Source of the DNA: Pseudaquabacterium pictum
GTDB lineage: Bacteria; Pseudomonadota; Gammaproteobacteria; Burkholderiales; Burkholderiaceae_C
Assembly (NCBI RefSeq): GCF_005403045.1
Contig: NZ_BJCL01000023.1
Location: 1-64,000, forward strand
Direction: 5' to 3'
DNA: 64,000 nucleotides
Positions 63,832-64,000 of this stretch are shown here, piece after piece. A model generated the notes under the pieces. That model was not told where the DNA came from and searched no databases. It was given only the letters and a program-made list of their open reading frames with translations. Numbering within the stretch: the stretch's first letter is position 1; every line of letters begins with the position of its first letter. The position numbers and the translations under genes were made by a program.

Positions 63832-64000
63832 TTACAGAAGGTGCTTCACGCCGTCCTGCTCGCCCTGCAGCTCGGCCAGGGTCTTGTTGATGCACTCCTG
63901 GCTGAAGGCGTCGATCGGCAGGCCTTCGACGATGCTGTATTCGCCGTTGGCGCAGGTCACCGGGTAGCCGAACATCACCTCCTTGGGGATGCCGTACTCA
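63832..64000 (-). CDS. mdh: Malate dehydrogenase, C-terminal part (partial)
   Basis: The last 55 residues of the gene, ending at TAA (complement of 63832-63834), continue past the window edge. The sequence [27 protein letters not shown], with the C-terminus [19 protein letters not shown], is characteristic of beta-proteobacterial NAD-dependent malate dehydrogenase. It is the terminal enzyme of the TCA-related block with the CitE-like gene and acnB. Confidence 0.93.
   Translation of the reverse strand, partial: EYGIPKEVMFGYPVTCANGEYSIVEGLPIDAFSQECINKTLAELQGEQDGVKHLL

Overview
This window looks like chromosome of a high-GC (about 70 percent G+C by eye) Burkholderiales bacterium of the Rubrivivax/Leptothrix/Ideonella/Roseateles type. 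That is inferred from gene families and order (glyA-nrdR-ribD, an edd-eda Entner-Doudoroff pair, mdh/CitE-like/acnB, a PrsT-type TPR lipoprotein, a beta-proteobacterial FliA cluster). No 16S gene is present, so the genus is open. Almost every base is protein-coding, and no insertion sequence, prophage or CRISPR array was recognised.

Layout. 1-9.1 kb: end of an ExbD-type gene with a coupled TPR-like secreted protein, metallo-hydrolase, gloA, eda and edd (reverse) behind paired operator-like repeats, chaC, a MobA-like nucleotidyltransferase, pdxH, msrA and an ElyC-like protein. 9.1-13.6 kb: a candidate small structured RNA, ubiD, a lytic transglycosylase, a ZTP (pfl) riboswitch ahead of glyA, then nrdR. 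14.1-19.3 kb: a minor-pilin operon (GspH-like, PilE, FimT, PilW, PilX, PilV) lying between nrdR and ribD. 20.4-27.4 kb: orphan flagellar rod protein, tRNA-Asp, UspA, a dienelactone hydrolase and the polyphosphate set ppx / sixA-ppk.

27.4-38.3 kb is the most unusual part. All genes are on the minus strand and belong to motility or c-di-GMP signalling: periplasmic Cache protein, a 937-residue fusion of a chemoreceptor (MCP) to the GTPase part of FlhF, a degenerate FlhG, FliA (sigma-28), a subtilase with a short tandem-repeat tail, a GGDEF-EAL protein and a zinc-ribbon PilZ protein. Sigma-28-like promoters (TCAAG...GCCGA with E. coli-like spacing) precede the Cache gene and the GGDEF-EAL gene, with a weaker one before the subtilase. 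The block therefore looks like one FliA-controlled regulon that encodes its own sigma factor. I infer that the fusion couples a polar receptor to the flagellar-placement GTPase; this is untested.

38.3-64 kb is mainly metabolic: MBL-fold lipase-like hydrolase, molybdopterin oxidoreductase with SDR and enoyl-CoA hydratase, an MFS carrier, a hotdog protein, a CBM9/DUF5916 outer-membrane-type protein, exonuclease I, an epimerase, a second dienelactone hydrolase with a monooxygenase and a divergent GlxA-type regulator, cpdB, PrsT-like TPR lipoprotein, and a TCA-cycle block (acnB with a perfect 14-base operator-like palindrome inside its promoter, a 44-residue membrane peptide, a CitE-like lyase, and the end of mdh).
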